This document shows positions 17,344 through 25,618 of a DNA stretch of 64,000 nt, in pieces. Under the pieces are notes generated by a model. It ran no database searches. It had not been told where the DNA came from and worked only from the letters and a program-made list of their open reading frames with translations. Within the stretch, counting starts at the first letter, position 1; each line of letters starts with the position of its first letter. The stretch is from Chitinophagales bacterium (GTDB lineage: Bacteria > Bacteroidota > Bacteroidia > Chitinophagales > Chitinophagaceae), in the NCBI GenBank assembly GCA_017303335.1, contig JAFLBK010000004.1, positions 186,001 through 250,000 on the forward strand. The letters are read 5' to 3'. A program made the position numbers and the translations under genes.

Positions 17344-18390
17344 ATGCGTTACTTTTTACGTAAAATAGCCTATTCTTTATTGGTGCTTTTGGGTGTTGCC
17401 ATCCTTGTGTTTGTCATGTTCCAGGGATTCGGCGACCCGGCAAGAATGATTGTTGGCCAAACAGGTGATAAGCGAACATTGGAAAACATTCGCAAAGATC
17501 TTTACCTGGATCAGCCAAAATGGAAGCAATTCGTTCTTTATCTGAACGACATATCGCCGATTTGCCGGCATAGTCAAGCCGATATTGAAAAAAAACAACT
17601 CGTGGGTTTCTTTGTGGGTGGAACTGAAAAGGTTGGCTTGAAAATTCCCTACTTACGCAAAAGCTACCAGACAAAAAAAAATGTAGGACAATTACTGCTC
17701 GAATCTTTACCAGGAACCATGATTCTGGCATTTACAGCCATGCTTTTTGCCACCATTTTTGGTATCCTATTGGGCGTTGTGGCGGCCGTAAAAAAAGGAA
17801 CCTGGCTGGATACTGCCAGCGTTTTTTCAAGCATTGCTGGAATTTCTGCACCTTCTTTTTTTATAGCCATAATCATAGCGTTCCTTTTTGGGGTTATTCT
17901 CCACGATTATACAGGCTTAAATTTAACGGGTAGCTGGTATGAAATAGATGAGATCTCGGGTGTCCAATATGTGAATAGCAGGAATCTCATCCTTCCGGCC
18001 TTTACGCTGGGTGTTCGGCCTTTAGCGATCATCACGCAACTTACCCGTAGTTCAATGCTGGATGTGCTGAACCAGGATTACATTCGAACCGCTTATGCAA
18101 AGGGACTCTCTAAACGATCCGTTATCTTTCGCCATGGCTTGCGAAATGCCCTCAACCCGGTAATTACAGCCATTACAGGTTGGTTTGCCGAATTACTTGC
18201 CGGGGCGTTTTTTATTGAGTATATATTTGGCTGGAAAGGAATTGGAAAAATAACAGTTGAAGCACTTGAAAAATTAGATTACCCCGTGGTCATGGGCTCA
18301 GTATTGCTCAATGCTTGTATTTTTATTTTTATCAACCTTTTTGCCGATACGCTCTACCGGATCATTGATCCACGTATAAAACAAATGTAG
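17344..18390 (+). CDS. ABC transporter permease, DppB/OppB type (orphan)
   Basis: The 348-residue inner-membrane protein matches binding-protein-dependent transport permeases. It has the N-terminal MRYFLRKIAYSLLVLLGVAI with FGDPARMIVG. The EAA-loop region is DYIRTAYAKGLSKRSVIFRH, followed by GLRNALNPVI, and the end is RIIDPRIKQM. Six membrane segments can be placed. Such permeases normally pair with a DppC-like permease, ATPases and a substrate-binding protein, but none is encoded in the window. It follows the DoxX-like gene by 51 bases. The substrate is unknown; peptides are typical for the family. Confidence 0.9.
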   Translation: MRYFLRKIAYSLLVLLGVAILVFVMFQGFGDPARMIVGQTGDKRTLENIRKDLYLDQPKWKQFVLYLNDISPICRHSQADIEKKQLVGFFVGGTEKVGLKIPYLRKSYQTKKNVGQLLLESLPGTMILAFTAMLFATIFGILLGVVAAVKKGTWLDTASVFSSIAGISAPSFFIAIIIAFLFGVILHDYTGLNLTGSWYEIDEISGVQYVNSRNLILPAFTLGVRPLAIITQLTRSSMLDVLNQDYIRTAYAKGLSKRSVIFRHGLRNALNPVITAITGWFAELLAGAFFIEYIFGWKGIGKITVEALEKLDYPVVMGSVLLNACIFIFINLFADTLYRIIDPRIKQM

Positions 18391-18395
18391 GAGTA

Positions 18396-18758
18396 TTAAT
18401 TTTCAGCCATTCCTCCGTCAATCCACTTCTTTACAAGTGAAACTTCTGTGTCGGCTAATTTCGGATTCCGCATAGGCATATAGCCACGTTCGCCCGGGTT
18501 TTTCTGTATCCGTACAAGCATCTCTGCGCCGAATTTAGCTGCGGAAGCATATGTTTCAAAATTGGCTTTATTTCCACCTTTAGACGGGAAATGGCATGGG
18601 GAGCATTTTGCCTGCAATAAAGGCAGTACATCTGTTGTATAAGCTGTTGCTTTAGGCTTAGGCGGTTCTGATGCTGATCCCGGCGAACTTGTTTTTTTTG
18701 CGCAGGATACAAATGAGAGTAGCGCAATAGATACAATCGGAGCAAGTAGTTTTTTCAT
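18396..18758 (-). CDS. Mono-haem c-type cytochrome-like lipoprotein
   Basis: The 120-residue product has a lipoprotein signal (MKKLLAPIVSIALLSFVSC, Cys19). A short Pro/Ser linker and one haem-binding CSPCH motif at residues 52-56 follow, then a small helical domain with GERGYMPMRNP, where a Met could be the distal ligand. It resembles the small cytochrome modules (PSCyt/DUF1549-neighbour type) of Bacteroidota. It is probably periplasmic, tethered to a membrane and involved in electron transfer. It is convergent with the permease gene (5-base gap). Confidence 0.83.
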   Translation of the reverse strand: MKKLLAPIVSIALLSFVSCAKKTSSPGSASEPPKPKATAYTTDVLPLLQAKCSPCHFPSKGGNKANFETYASAAKFGAEMLVRIQKNPGERGYMPMRNPKLADTEVSLVKKWIDGGMAEN

Positions 18759-18950
18759 GTTGTGTTCTTTTCAGTTTGAGATCCTAAGCTAACGAAAAAT
18801 ATAAAATAAAGGTTGCTTTCTGTGAAGCTGTCTTTTTTTCTGGTGTCTTTCTTGGTTAACAAGTGCTTAAGGTCCCTTAACTTATCGTTTATTAAACATC
18901 TGACTAAAACCAGTATCTCAACGCCATTCTTAACAATTAAAAATACTACT

Positions 18951-19346
18951 ATGAAAAAGATTTCTACACTGGTAACTCTCTTAATGATTGTGCTGTCGTC
19001 ATCTGCTCAGTACGAAACCAGGGGCGATCGGAATACAAGGGATAACGAAGAGTACTATGCGGCAAACAGCAAGAATGGATTCGATAAATCCGACAACCGA
19101 TTCAAAAGCACCTACTATTTTTCAGCAAGGGAAAGAGATATGCAGATCTCTGAAATTAACCGTAAGTACGATTATAAAATCCGATCAGTTCAAAGCCGGA
19201 TTTTTATGTCCCGGTTTGAGAAAATGCGTACCATCCGGCAATTGGAACAGGAGCGGGAATGTGCCATTAAAGAGATTTGGAGCAAATATTATGACCGTCG
19301 CAACATGTTCAATTATGAACGCCGCAAGCGACACGAGCGTTTCTGA
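18951..19346 (+). CDS. Small secreted highly charged hypothetical protein
   Basis: The 131-residue product (ATG at 18951) has a signal peptide, MKKISTLVTLLMIVLSSSAQ. The mature part is rich in Arg, Tyr, Glu and Lys and probably helical (MQISEINRKYDYKIRSVQSR, FMSRFEKMRTIRQLEQE, WSKYYDRRNMFNYERRKRH). The frame is open from 18813, but the signal peptide marks 18951 as the start. Similar short periplasmic proteins are common in Chitinophagaceae; no function is known. A terminator follows at 19379-19405. Confidence 0.75.
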   Translation: MKKISTLVTLLMIVLSSSAQYETRGDRNTRDNEEYYAANSKNGFDKSDNRFKSTYYFSARERDMQISEINRKYDYKIRSVQSRIFMSRFEKMRTIRQLEQERECAIKEIWSKYYDRRNMFNYERRKRHERF

Positions 19347-19378
19347 GTAAATGGTGAAACACGGGATGGTTGGATACA

Positions 19379-19405
19379 AGGGCTGCCCTAAGGCGGCTCT
19401 TTTTT
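19379..19405 (+). terminator. Hairpin terminator
   Basis: AGGGCTGCC pairs with GGCGGCTCT (9 bp including two G-T pairs) around CTAA, followed by five T. It ends the 18951-19346 gene. Confidence 0.75.
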
Positions 19406-19493
19406 GTTTATTGACTGCTACAACTGAATCGGGAGTATACACTTTGTCCAACTCTCTGTTTAGGCTATCGTGCAGGCTTTTTCCCAGTTACCG

Positions 19494-19501
19494 TATATTT
19501 G
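19494..19501 (+). promoter_or_regulatory. Bacteroidota-type -7 element (TATATTTG)
   Basis: TATATTTG, an exact TAnnTTTG match, lies 19 bases upstream of the thiolase ATG. Confidence 0.55.
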
Positions 19502-19520
19502 CTTTTAAAAGTCAAGCTAT

Positions 19521-20702
19521 ATGAGAGAAGTATACGTTATTTCGGCTGTGCGAACCCCGATAGGGAGTTTTGGAGGAACATTAAAGGATTTTAGTGCGGT
19601 CCAACTTGGAGCAATCGCAATTAAAGGAGCCATTCAAAAGGCCGGTATAAAGCATGAGTTGGTTGAAGAGGTTCTGATGGGGTCGGTAATCCAGGCAAAT
19701 TTAGGACAGGCCCCGGCTCACCAGGCAGCTCGTTTGGCTGGATTACCTGACAGTGTTTGCAGTACCACGGTGAACAAAGTCTGCGCCAGCGCTATGAAGG
19801 CGGTGGCACAGGGTGCTCAAAGCATTATGTTAGGAGATTTTGATGTTGTAGTTGCCGGTGGGATGGAAAGTATGAGTAATGCTCCTTTTTATGCGGATAA
19901 GTTACGCTGGGGCAATAAATACGGCAATGTTCAGTTTATTGATGGACTGGCTAAAGATGGACTCACTGATGCCTATGATGGCAAGGCAATGGGAAATGCG
20001 GCTGACTTGTGCGCAGCGAGTTGTGGTATAACCAGGGAAGAACAAGATGCATTTGCCATTCAGAGTTACAAACGCAGCCAGGCTGCGATTGAATCGGGAA
20101 GGTTTGATGCTGAAATAATACCTGTAGAAATACCTCAACGGTCTGGCGAGCCACTTTTTTTCGCAAAAGATGAAGAACCCTACAAAGTGAAGTTTGATAA
20201 AATCGCTGGCTTGAAGGGGGCCTTTCAGAAGGATGGGACAGTAACTGCTGCGAATGCGTCTACCATGAATGATGGAGCCGCTGCACTGGTTCTGATGAGC
20301 AAGGAAAAGGCTGATGCAATGGGTGTCAAACCGATTGCTAAAATTCTTGCCTTTGCTGACGCTACCCAAGAGCCGGTTTGGTTTACAACCGCTCCTGCGC
20401 TGGCTGTACCCAAAGCAGTTGCGAAAGCAGGATTAAAGATGGAGGATATTTCTTATTGGGAACTTAATGAGGCTTTCTCGGTAGTGGGCATTGAGAATAG
20501 CCGCCGGATGAAACTGGATCCGGCAAAAGTGAATGTAAATGGCGGTGCGGTTTCCCTGGGGCACCCGTTGGGATGCAGCGGAGCAAGGATATTGGTTACG
20601 CTTATCAATGTCCTTAAACAAAACAATGCAAAATATGGTGCGGCCGGAATATGCCACGGTGGCGGCGGCGCAAGCGCCATGGTAATTGAGAACATTCAAT
20701 AA
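19521..20702 (+). CDS. atoB: Acetyl-CoA C-acetyltransferase (thiolase)
   Basis: The 393-residue thiolase II catalyses reversible condensation of two acetyl-CoA or thiolysis of acetoacetyl-CoA. The acylated Cys88 (NKVCASAMKA), His348 (SLGHPLGCSGAR) and proton-shuttle Cys378 (GICHGGGGAS) are present, as are NEAFSVV and GGMESMSN. Length and start (MREVYVISAVRTPIGSFGG) are standard. A GNAT gene follows after 12 bases. No hydroxyacyl-CoA dehydrogenase or CoA-transferase is adjacent, so whether it works in degradation or synthesis is open. Confidence 0.95.
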   Translation: MREVYVISAVRTPIGSFGGTLKDFSAVQLGAIAIKGAIQKAGIKHELVEEVLMGSVIQANLGQAPAHQAARLAGLPDSVCSTTVNKVCASAMKAVAQGAQSIMLGDFDVVVAGGMESMSNAPFYADKLRWGNKYGNVQFIDGLAKDGLTDAYDGKAMGNAADLCAASCGITREEQDAFAIQSYKRSQAAIESGRFDAEIIPVEIPQRSGEPLFFAKDEEPYKVKFDKIAGLKGAFQKDGTVTAANASTMNDGAAALVLMSKEKADAMGVKPIAKILAFADATQEPVWFTTAPALAVPKAVAKAGLKMEDISYWELNEAFSVVGIENSRRMKLDPAKVNVNGGAVSLGHPLGCSGARILVTLINVLKQNNAKYGAAGICHGGGGASAMVIENIQ

Positions 20703-20714
20703 AACTAACTGGGT

Positions 20715-21380
20715 ATGGAACAGGAATACGTGATCAAAAAAGCTACAATAAGCGATGTAGACTTCATTGCGGACGTAATTATTGGCGCCGAGAAAAGTCT
20801 TACCGACAATCTGGGGCTCGCCAATTTCTTTGAACTTTCGGAAGAGGAAGTAAAGCGGTTGATCATAAAAATGCTGGAAGAAGAAGTGGATGGTTGTGAT
20901 TTTTCTATAAGCAGTTTCTTTATTTCCTGGTATGGCGATAAACCCGTAGGGGCGTTGGGTGGCTGGGTCGAAGGCTATTACGATGGCATGTCCTCCAACT
21001 TACTCAAATCGAACCTGATCGCCTATGTTTTCCCGAAGGAGAGTGTGGTCAAAGCGCAAAAGAAGATGGAAATGATCCGGGAAATGCTTCATATCGAACG
21101 GCCCATGGGAACCTATCAGCTCGAATACGTTTATGTGGATAATGACCATCGGGGCAAGCGAATCACCCAGAAACTCATGGATGTACACCTGGCTTACGCC
21201 AAAGAACTGGATCCAAACGTTTGCAGGGCCCAATTATCCTGTTACGAAAACAATGAGTCCATTATCAAAGCCCATGAGCGCAATGGATATGTTCGCATGA
21301 AACGCTATGTGTGCGATAATGAGGAGATACTTAAATACCTTCCTTACAATGTGAAGGTATTGCTGGAAAAGCAATTCTGA
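20715..21380 (+). CDS. GNAT-family N-acetyltransferase
   Basis: The 221-residue product has a GNAT fold: an N-terminal YVIKKATISDVDFIADVI and the acetyl-CoA-binding stretch LEYVYVDNDHRGKRITQKLM at about residues 135-160. A typical C-terminal half follows (SCYENNESIIKAHERNGYVR). The acceptor substrate is unknown. It lies 12 bases downstream of the thiolase gene, which supplies or uses acetyl-CoA; a functional link is speculative. Confidence 0.88.
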   Translation: MEQEYVIKKATISDVDFIADVIIGAEKSLTDNLGLANFFELSEEEVKRLIIKMLEEEVDGCDFSISSFFISWYGDKPVGALGGWVEGYYDGMSSNLLKSNLIAYVFPKESVVKAQKKMEMIREMLHIERPMGTYQLEYVYVDNDHRGKRITQKLMDVHLAYAKELDPNVCRAQLSCYENNESIIKAHERNGYVRMKRYVCDNEEILKYLPYNVKVLLEKQF

Positions 21381-21397
21381 TTTTGCTAAATTTACCG

Positions 21398-21420
21398 AAC
21401 CGTCTTTACCGACGGTTTTC
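21398..21420 (+). terminator. Hairpin directly upstream of the TrpF-like start
   Basis: A perfect 7-bp stem (AACCGTC / GACGGTT) with a TTTACC loop is followed by TTC. It ends 5 bases before the ATG at 21423. It is probably the terminator of the GNAT gene, but so close to the start that it would also fold over the ribosome-binding region of any read-through mRNA. Confidence 0.6.
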
Positions 21421-21422
21421 TT

Positions 21423-22076
21423 ATGTCCTGTAAAATTAAAATCTGCTGCATCAGTTCTCACGAAGAAGCCCGTATGGCTATCCGTCTTGGAGCCGATGCC
21501 CTGGGACTTGTTGGCCGCATGCCCAGTGGTCCGGGACCAATTGACGATGAATTGATCGCTTCCATTACCCGTATTATTCATCCGCCAATCTCTTCATTTC
21601 TACTCACCAGTGAGCAATCGTCCACGGAGATTATCCGGCACGTAAACCGGGCGCATACCAATACGGTACAGATCGTTGACGAATTAACCGAAGGAAGCTA
21701 TACCGATATTCGTTCTGCATTACCGCATATTAAAATCGTACAGGTTATTCATGTGACCGGCGATGAGAGTATCGAACAAGCCCTCCATGTGCAGGACCAG
21801 GTAGACGCTTTACTGCTGGATAGCGGCAATCCAAAGGCTGCTGTAAAAACACTGGGCGGTACAGGCAATACCCATAACTGGCGTATCAGCGGGGAACTGG
21901 TCAGGCAAGTGAATGTTCCTGTATTCCTGGCCGGTGGATTAAACCCCGGTAATGTGCAGGAAGCCATCCAGGCGGTTAAGCCCTATGGCGTTGATATTTG
22001 CAGTGGGGTTCGGTCCAACGGGAAATTAGATGTACAGAAACTGGACGCCTTTGTCCGGGCCGTCAAAAGCCTTTGA
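21423..22076 (+). CDS. Phosphoribosylanthranilate isomerase-like protein (TrpF family)
   Basis: The 217-residue TIM-barrel protein is recognisably TrpF-like: KIKICCISSHEEARMAIRLG with the catalytic-base Cys8, ALLLDSG with the general acid Asp133, VPVFLAGGLNPGNVQEAI, and GVDICSGVRSNGKLD. The usual KICGI motif reads KICCI, and the usual substrate loop around residues 30-40 reads GRMPSGPG. No other trp gene is nearby, so it may be a stand-alone TrpF or a paralogue with another role. Confidence 0.78.
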   Translation: MSCKIKICCISSHEEARMAIRLGADALGLVGRMPSGPGPIDDELIASITRIIHPPISSFLLTSEQSSTEIIRHVNRAHTNTVQIVDELTEGSYTDIRSALPHIKIVQVIHVTGDESIEQALHVQDQVDALLLDSGNPKAAVKTLGGTGNTHNWRISGELVRQVNVPVFLAGGLNPGNVQEAIQAVKPYGVDICSGVRSNGKLDVQKLDAFVRAVKSL

Positions 22077-22082
22077 ACAGGA

Positions 22083-22114
22083 TTTGCTCATCTGCCCCTG
22101 ATGGGATAAATTTG
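22083..22114 (+). promoter_or_regulatory. Consensus Bacteroidota promoter of pdhB
   Basis: TTTG at 22083-22086, then 20 bases, then TAAATTTG at 22107-22114. Both elements and the 19-21 base spacing fit the Bacteroidota TTTG / TAnnTTTG consensus. The pdhB ATG lies 25 bases downstream. This is the best promoter in the window. Confidence 0.75.
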
Positions 22115-22139
22115 CAACCTCATAAATTAAAACTACGCG

Positions 22140-23123
22140 ATGCGACAAATAGCTTTTAGAGAAGCCCTCCGGGAAGCCATGCAGGAAGAAATGAGAAGGG
22201 ATGAGCGTGTATTTCTCATGGGAGAGGAGGTTGCAGAATACAATGGCGCTTATAAGGTAAGCCAGGGTATGCTGGATGAGTTCGGTGAAAAAAGGGTAAT
22301 CGATACCCCGATCGCTGAACTTGGATTTGCCGCCATCGCGGTGGGGGCCGCACAAAACGGCCTGCGCCCGATCGTTGAATTTATGACCTGGAACTTTGCT
22401 GTTCTACCCCTGGACCAAATATTAAATACCGCTTCCAAAATGCTGGCAATGAGTGGCGGGCAAATAGGTTGTCCCATCGTTTTTCGCGGAGCTAATGGAA
22501 GCGCCGGCCAGTTAGGCGCCCAGCACTCTACCGCCTTTGAATCGCTGTATGCCAACATCCCGGGTCTCAAAGTGATTTCCGTTTCCAACCCATACGATGC
22601 CAAAGGATTGCTCAAAAGCGCTATCCGCGACGATGACCCGGTCATGTTCATGGAAAGCGAAGTAATGTATGGCGATAAAGGCGAGGTGCCTGAAGAAGAG
22701 TACCTGCTGCCAATCGGTAAGGCATTCATCAAACGGGAAGGTAAAGACGTGACCATCGTTTCGTTCAACAAAATGATGAAAATTGCATTGGCTGCTGCTG
22801 AAGAACTGGCTAAAGAAGGTATCGAGGCAGAAGTGATCGACCTGGCAACCATCCGGCCGCTCGACTGGTTCACCATACTCGAAAGCGTTAAGAAGACCAA
22901 CCGCCTCGTCATTGTGGAAGAGCAATGGCCTTTTGCTTCTGTTTCTTCCGAGATCAGTTACCGCATACAAAAAGAAGGATTCGATTACCTGGATGCGCCG
23001 ATCCGCCGCATCACTTCGGCCGACGCCCCCATGCATTATGCCCCCAACCTGGTTGCCGCCTACCTGCCGGATGTGCCAAGGACCGTGAAACTGGTGAAGG
23101 AAGTAATGTACATGAAAAAGTAA
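22140..23123 (+). CDS. pdhB: Pyruvate dehydrogenase E1 component, beta subunit
   Basis: The 327-residue product is a transketolase-like E1 beta subunit. Features are REALREAMQEEMRRDERVFL, GEEVAEYNGAYKVSQGML, RVIDTPIAELGFAAIAVGAA, FRGANGSAGQLGAQHS, and a C-terminal transketolase domain with EVIDLATIRPLDW and RLVIVEEQWPFASV. With the alpha subunit (pdhA, 35,333-36,325) it forms the thiamine-diphosphate E1 that decarboxylates pyruvate. The two subunit genes lie about 12 kb apart instead of side by side. It has its own consensus promoter. Confidence 0.95.
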   Translation: MRQIAFREALREAMQEEMRRDERVFLMGEEVAEYNGAYKVSQGMLDEFGEKRVIDTPIAELGFAAIAVGAAQNGLRPIVEFMTWNFAVLPLDQILNTASKMLAMSGGQIGCPIVFRGANGSAGQLGAQHSTAFESLYANIPGLKVISVSNPYDAKGLLKSAIRDDDPVMFMESEVMYGDKGEVPEEEYLLPIGKAFIKREGKDVTIVSFNKMMKIALAAAEELAKEGIEAEVIDLATIRPLDWFTILESVKKTNRLVIVEEQWPFASVSSEISYRIQKEGFDYLDAPIRRITSADAPMHYAPNLVAAYLPDVPRTVKLVKEVMYMKK

Positions 23124-23246
23124 GTAAGAATTAAAAAGTAAGAGTCAATAATTCCATTGACCAGATAGTTCTTACCCGATTTTTAAAGGATTTTCAAGCC
23201 TGGCCAATCTTTAATTCTCAGTGCTTAATTTTTTTAATTCCCTCCC

Positions 23247-25088
23247 ATGGCCTATCGCTCACTCGAAGACTGTTTGCTTGATCTGGAAAAGAACGGCCAT
23301 CTCATCCGCATCAAGGAAGAAGTAGACCCCTGCCTGGAAATGGCGGCTATACATCTTCGTGTTCACGAAGCCCGGGGCCCCGCGCTGCTTTTCGAACGGG
23401 TCAAAGGAAGCCGGTTCAGGGCCGCATCCAATATTTTCGGTACCCTCGAACGCAGTGAATTCATCTTCCGCGATACCCTCCGGCAGGTTAGTCAATTGAT
23501 CGACCTGAAAAATAATCCCATCAAAGCCATAAAAAGCCCTGTACAAAATCTCGGGGCCGGATTCTCCGCCCTCAAGGCCCTGCCGAAACGAAACCCGTCT
23601 GTCAGGCCTGTTCTCTACGAAGAGATCCGGATCAGCGATATCCCGCAGGTTAAGCACTGGCCGATGGATGGGGGCGCTTTTGTTACCTTACCCCAGGTAT
23701 ATACCGAAGACATCGATCAGCCGGGTATCATGCATGCCAACCTCGGAATGTACCGGGTACAACTATCCGGCAACAATTACATCCCGAACGAGGAGATCGG
23801 CCTCCATTACCAGCTTCACCGGGGTATCGGCGTTCACCAGGCCAAGGCCAATGCGAAAGGACTGCCGCTTAAAGTAAGTGTATTTGCAGGTGGGCCTCCT
23901 TCGCATAGTGTTGCGGCGGTAATGCCCCTGCCGGAAGGCATGAGTGAAATGACCTTTGCCGGTGTATTGGGCGGTCGCAGGTTTCGGTATTGCTACGCGG
24001 ATGGCTTTTGCGTAAGCACCGACGCGGATTTTGTCATAACCGGCGAAGTGTTTCCCAACCAGAACAAGCCCGAAGGCCCCTTCGGGGATCACCTGGGTTA
24101 TTACAGCCTGCAGCACGAATTTCCGCTGATGAAAGTGCACAAAGTATATGCACGAAAGAACGCGATATGGCCTTTTACCGTGGTAGGCCGCCCGCCGCAG
24201 GAAGATACCAGCTTCGGCAAACTGATTCATGCCATAACCGGCAAGGCCCTGCAGCAGGAGATACCCGGACTGAAAGAAGTACACGCCGTAGACGCAGCCG
24301 GGGTTCATCCATTACTGCTGGCCATCGGCAGCGAACGATACACACCCTATGCGCCCACAAAACAACCCGCCGAATTATTGACCATCGCCAACCATATCCT
24401 CGGTACCGGTCAGCTCAGTCTTGCCAAATTCCTGTTCATCACGGCCGATGAGCAAAACAACCTGAGCACGCACCGGATCCAGGAATATTTGCACTATATA
24501 TGGGAACGGATCAACCTGGAACGGGATGTTCATTTTTATACCAATACCACCATCGATACACTTGACTATTCGGGAACCGGCCTTAACAGCGGCAGCAAAG
24601 TGGTGTTCGCGGCCTATGGCGATAAACGCCGGGAACTGGCAACCGAACTTCCTTCCTCCCTCAACGGTTTACAGGGATTCACCAATGCGAAGATGATCAT
24701 GCCGGGCCTGGTGGCCTTGCAGGCAGAATCCTTCGAAAGCTATGAGAAGGCAGCCAGCGAAATGGAAACCCTCGACCGGCAATGCAGGTCCCTGGGCGAT
24801 TCGTTGAATGGAATTGTGGCGTTGATCGTTTGCGACGACGCGGAGTTTGTGGCGCATTCCCTCCCTAATTTCCTGTGGGTTACATTTACCCGTTGTAATC
24901 CTTCGCACGACATTACGGGTATCCAGCCGTTTACCCAATACAAACATTGGAGATGCCGGGGACCGCTGGTGATGGATGCCCGTATCAAACCGCATCATGC
25001 GCCGGCGCTGGTAAAAGACGCGGAAACTGAAAATAAGATCGACCGCCTTTTTGCGAAGGGGGGTAGCTTATATGGCGTAGTGAAGTGA
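23247..25088 (+). CDS. UbiD-family decarboxylase (long form)
   Basis: The 613-residue product belongs to the UbiD family of prenylated-FMN-dependent (de)carboxylases. It has MAYRSLEDCLLDLEKNGHLI at the start and the central core, including ANLGMYRVQLSGNN, GGPPSHSVAA and EVFPNQNKPEGPFGDHLGYY. That segment and FPLMKVHKVYARKNAIWPFT supply the conserved acidic and arginine residues. It is longer than E. coli UbiD; long forms of about 600 residues are usual in Bacteroidota. The likely role is in menaquinone synthesis (decarboxylating a naphthoate), but that is inferred. No UbiX or UbiA gene is adjacent. Confidence 0.9.
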   Translation: MAYRSLEDCLLDLEKNGHLIRIKEEVDPCLEMAAIHLRVHEARGPALLFERVKGSRFRAASNIFGTLERSEFIFRDTLRQVSQLIDLKNNPIKAIKSPVQNLGAGFSALKALPKRNPSVRPVLYEEIRISDIPQVKHWPMDGGAFVTLPQVYTEDIDQPGIMHANLGMYRVQLSGNNYIPNEEIGLHYQLHRGIGVHQAKANAKGLPLKVSVFAGGPPSHSVAAVMPLPEGMSEMTFAGVLGGRRFRYCYADGFCVSTDADFVITGEVFPNQNKPEGPFGDHLGYYSLQHEFPLMKVHKVYARKNAIWPFTVVGRPPQEDTSFGKLIHAITGKALQQEIPGLKEVHAVDAAGVHPLLLAIGSERYTPYAPTKQPAELLTIANHILGTGQLSLAKFLFITADEQNNLSTHRIQEYLHYIWERINLERDVHFYTNTTIDTLDYSGTGLNSGSKVVFAAYGDKRRELATELPSSLNGLQGFTNAKMIMPGLVALQAESFESYEKAASEMETLDRQCRSLGDSLNGIVALIVCDDAEFVAHSLPNFLWVTFTRCNPSHDITGIQPFTQYKHWRCRGPLVMDARIKPHHAPALVKDAETENKIDRLFAKGGSLYGVVK

Positions 25089-25092
25089 TGAT

Positions 25093-25608
25093 TTAGTATG
25101 CGTCGTATTTACTGCTGACCTGGGCAAACCATTTCAGGAAAACCTGCTTCAGTTCATTGATCTTGGGGCTACCCGGATCGGGATCGGGCATCGTGTGAAT
25201 GAATGCATCGGAAATCCCATAGTCGAACACGCCTCCTTCAATCCCTTCTTCTTTAAAGATCAGCAAGGGAAGTTTCAGTCCGAACAAGATACCGGCTTCC
25301 AGGTGATTCCAGGGTGTTGGCAGCGATATCGCTTTTTCCGGGGTGATGGTCTTTTCGCCGGGACAATTCCGCTTCCGCTTTCCGCCTTCTACATACAGTT
25401 GCTCAAAACCCAGGATGATTCCGCCGGCGCAATGCTTGGCAATGATATAAACCTCTTTGAGCGGGAAATCTTTCGGGTAGTCACCCCTGCCCAATGCCCT
25501 GGGTTCAAGTTGCAGATCTTCCAGTAGGTCGATGATGATCTTTCTTTTTTTGTCCTGCTCGGCCGACAGGCTGGTGGGACAGGAGACGAAGACCGGTATT
25601 TTTCGCAT
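25093..25608 (-). CDS. Small TIR/deoxyribosyltransferase-like nucleotide-binding protein (putative)
   Basis: This 171-residue protein without signal peptide is not assigned with certainty. It starts with a Rossmann-type strand (MRKIPVFVSCPTSL), then a helix and ALGRGDYPKDFPLKEVYIIA. CAGGIILGFEQ and WNHLEAGILFGLKLPLLIF follow, with Glu104 in LEAG, then EGGVFDYG. The order strand - helix - hydrophobic strand - W-N-H-x-E-A-G resembles TIR-like and nucleoside-deoxyribosyltransferase-like folds, where the Glu attacks a glycosidic bond. NAD or nucleotide hydrolysis is therefore possible but unproven. It is convergent with the UbiD gene (4-base gap) and lies 10 bases downstream of the DUF3857 gene, so it may be co-transcribed with that gene. 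Confidence 0.55.
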   Translation of the reverse strand: MRKIPVFVSCPTSLSAEQDKKRKIIIDLLEDLQLEPRALGRGDYPKDFPLKEVYIIAKHCAGGIILGFEQLYVEGGKRKRNCPGEKTITPEKAISLPTPWNHLEAGILFGLKLPLLIFKEEGIEGGVFDYGISDAFIHTMPDPDPGSPKINELKQVFLKWFAQVSSKYDAY

Positions 25609-25618
25609 GGCTATGTAG

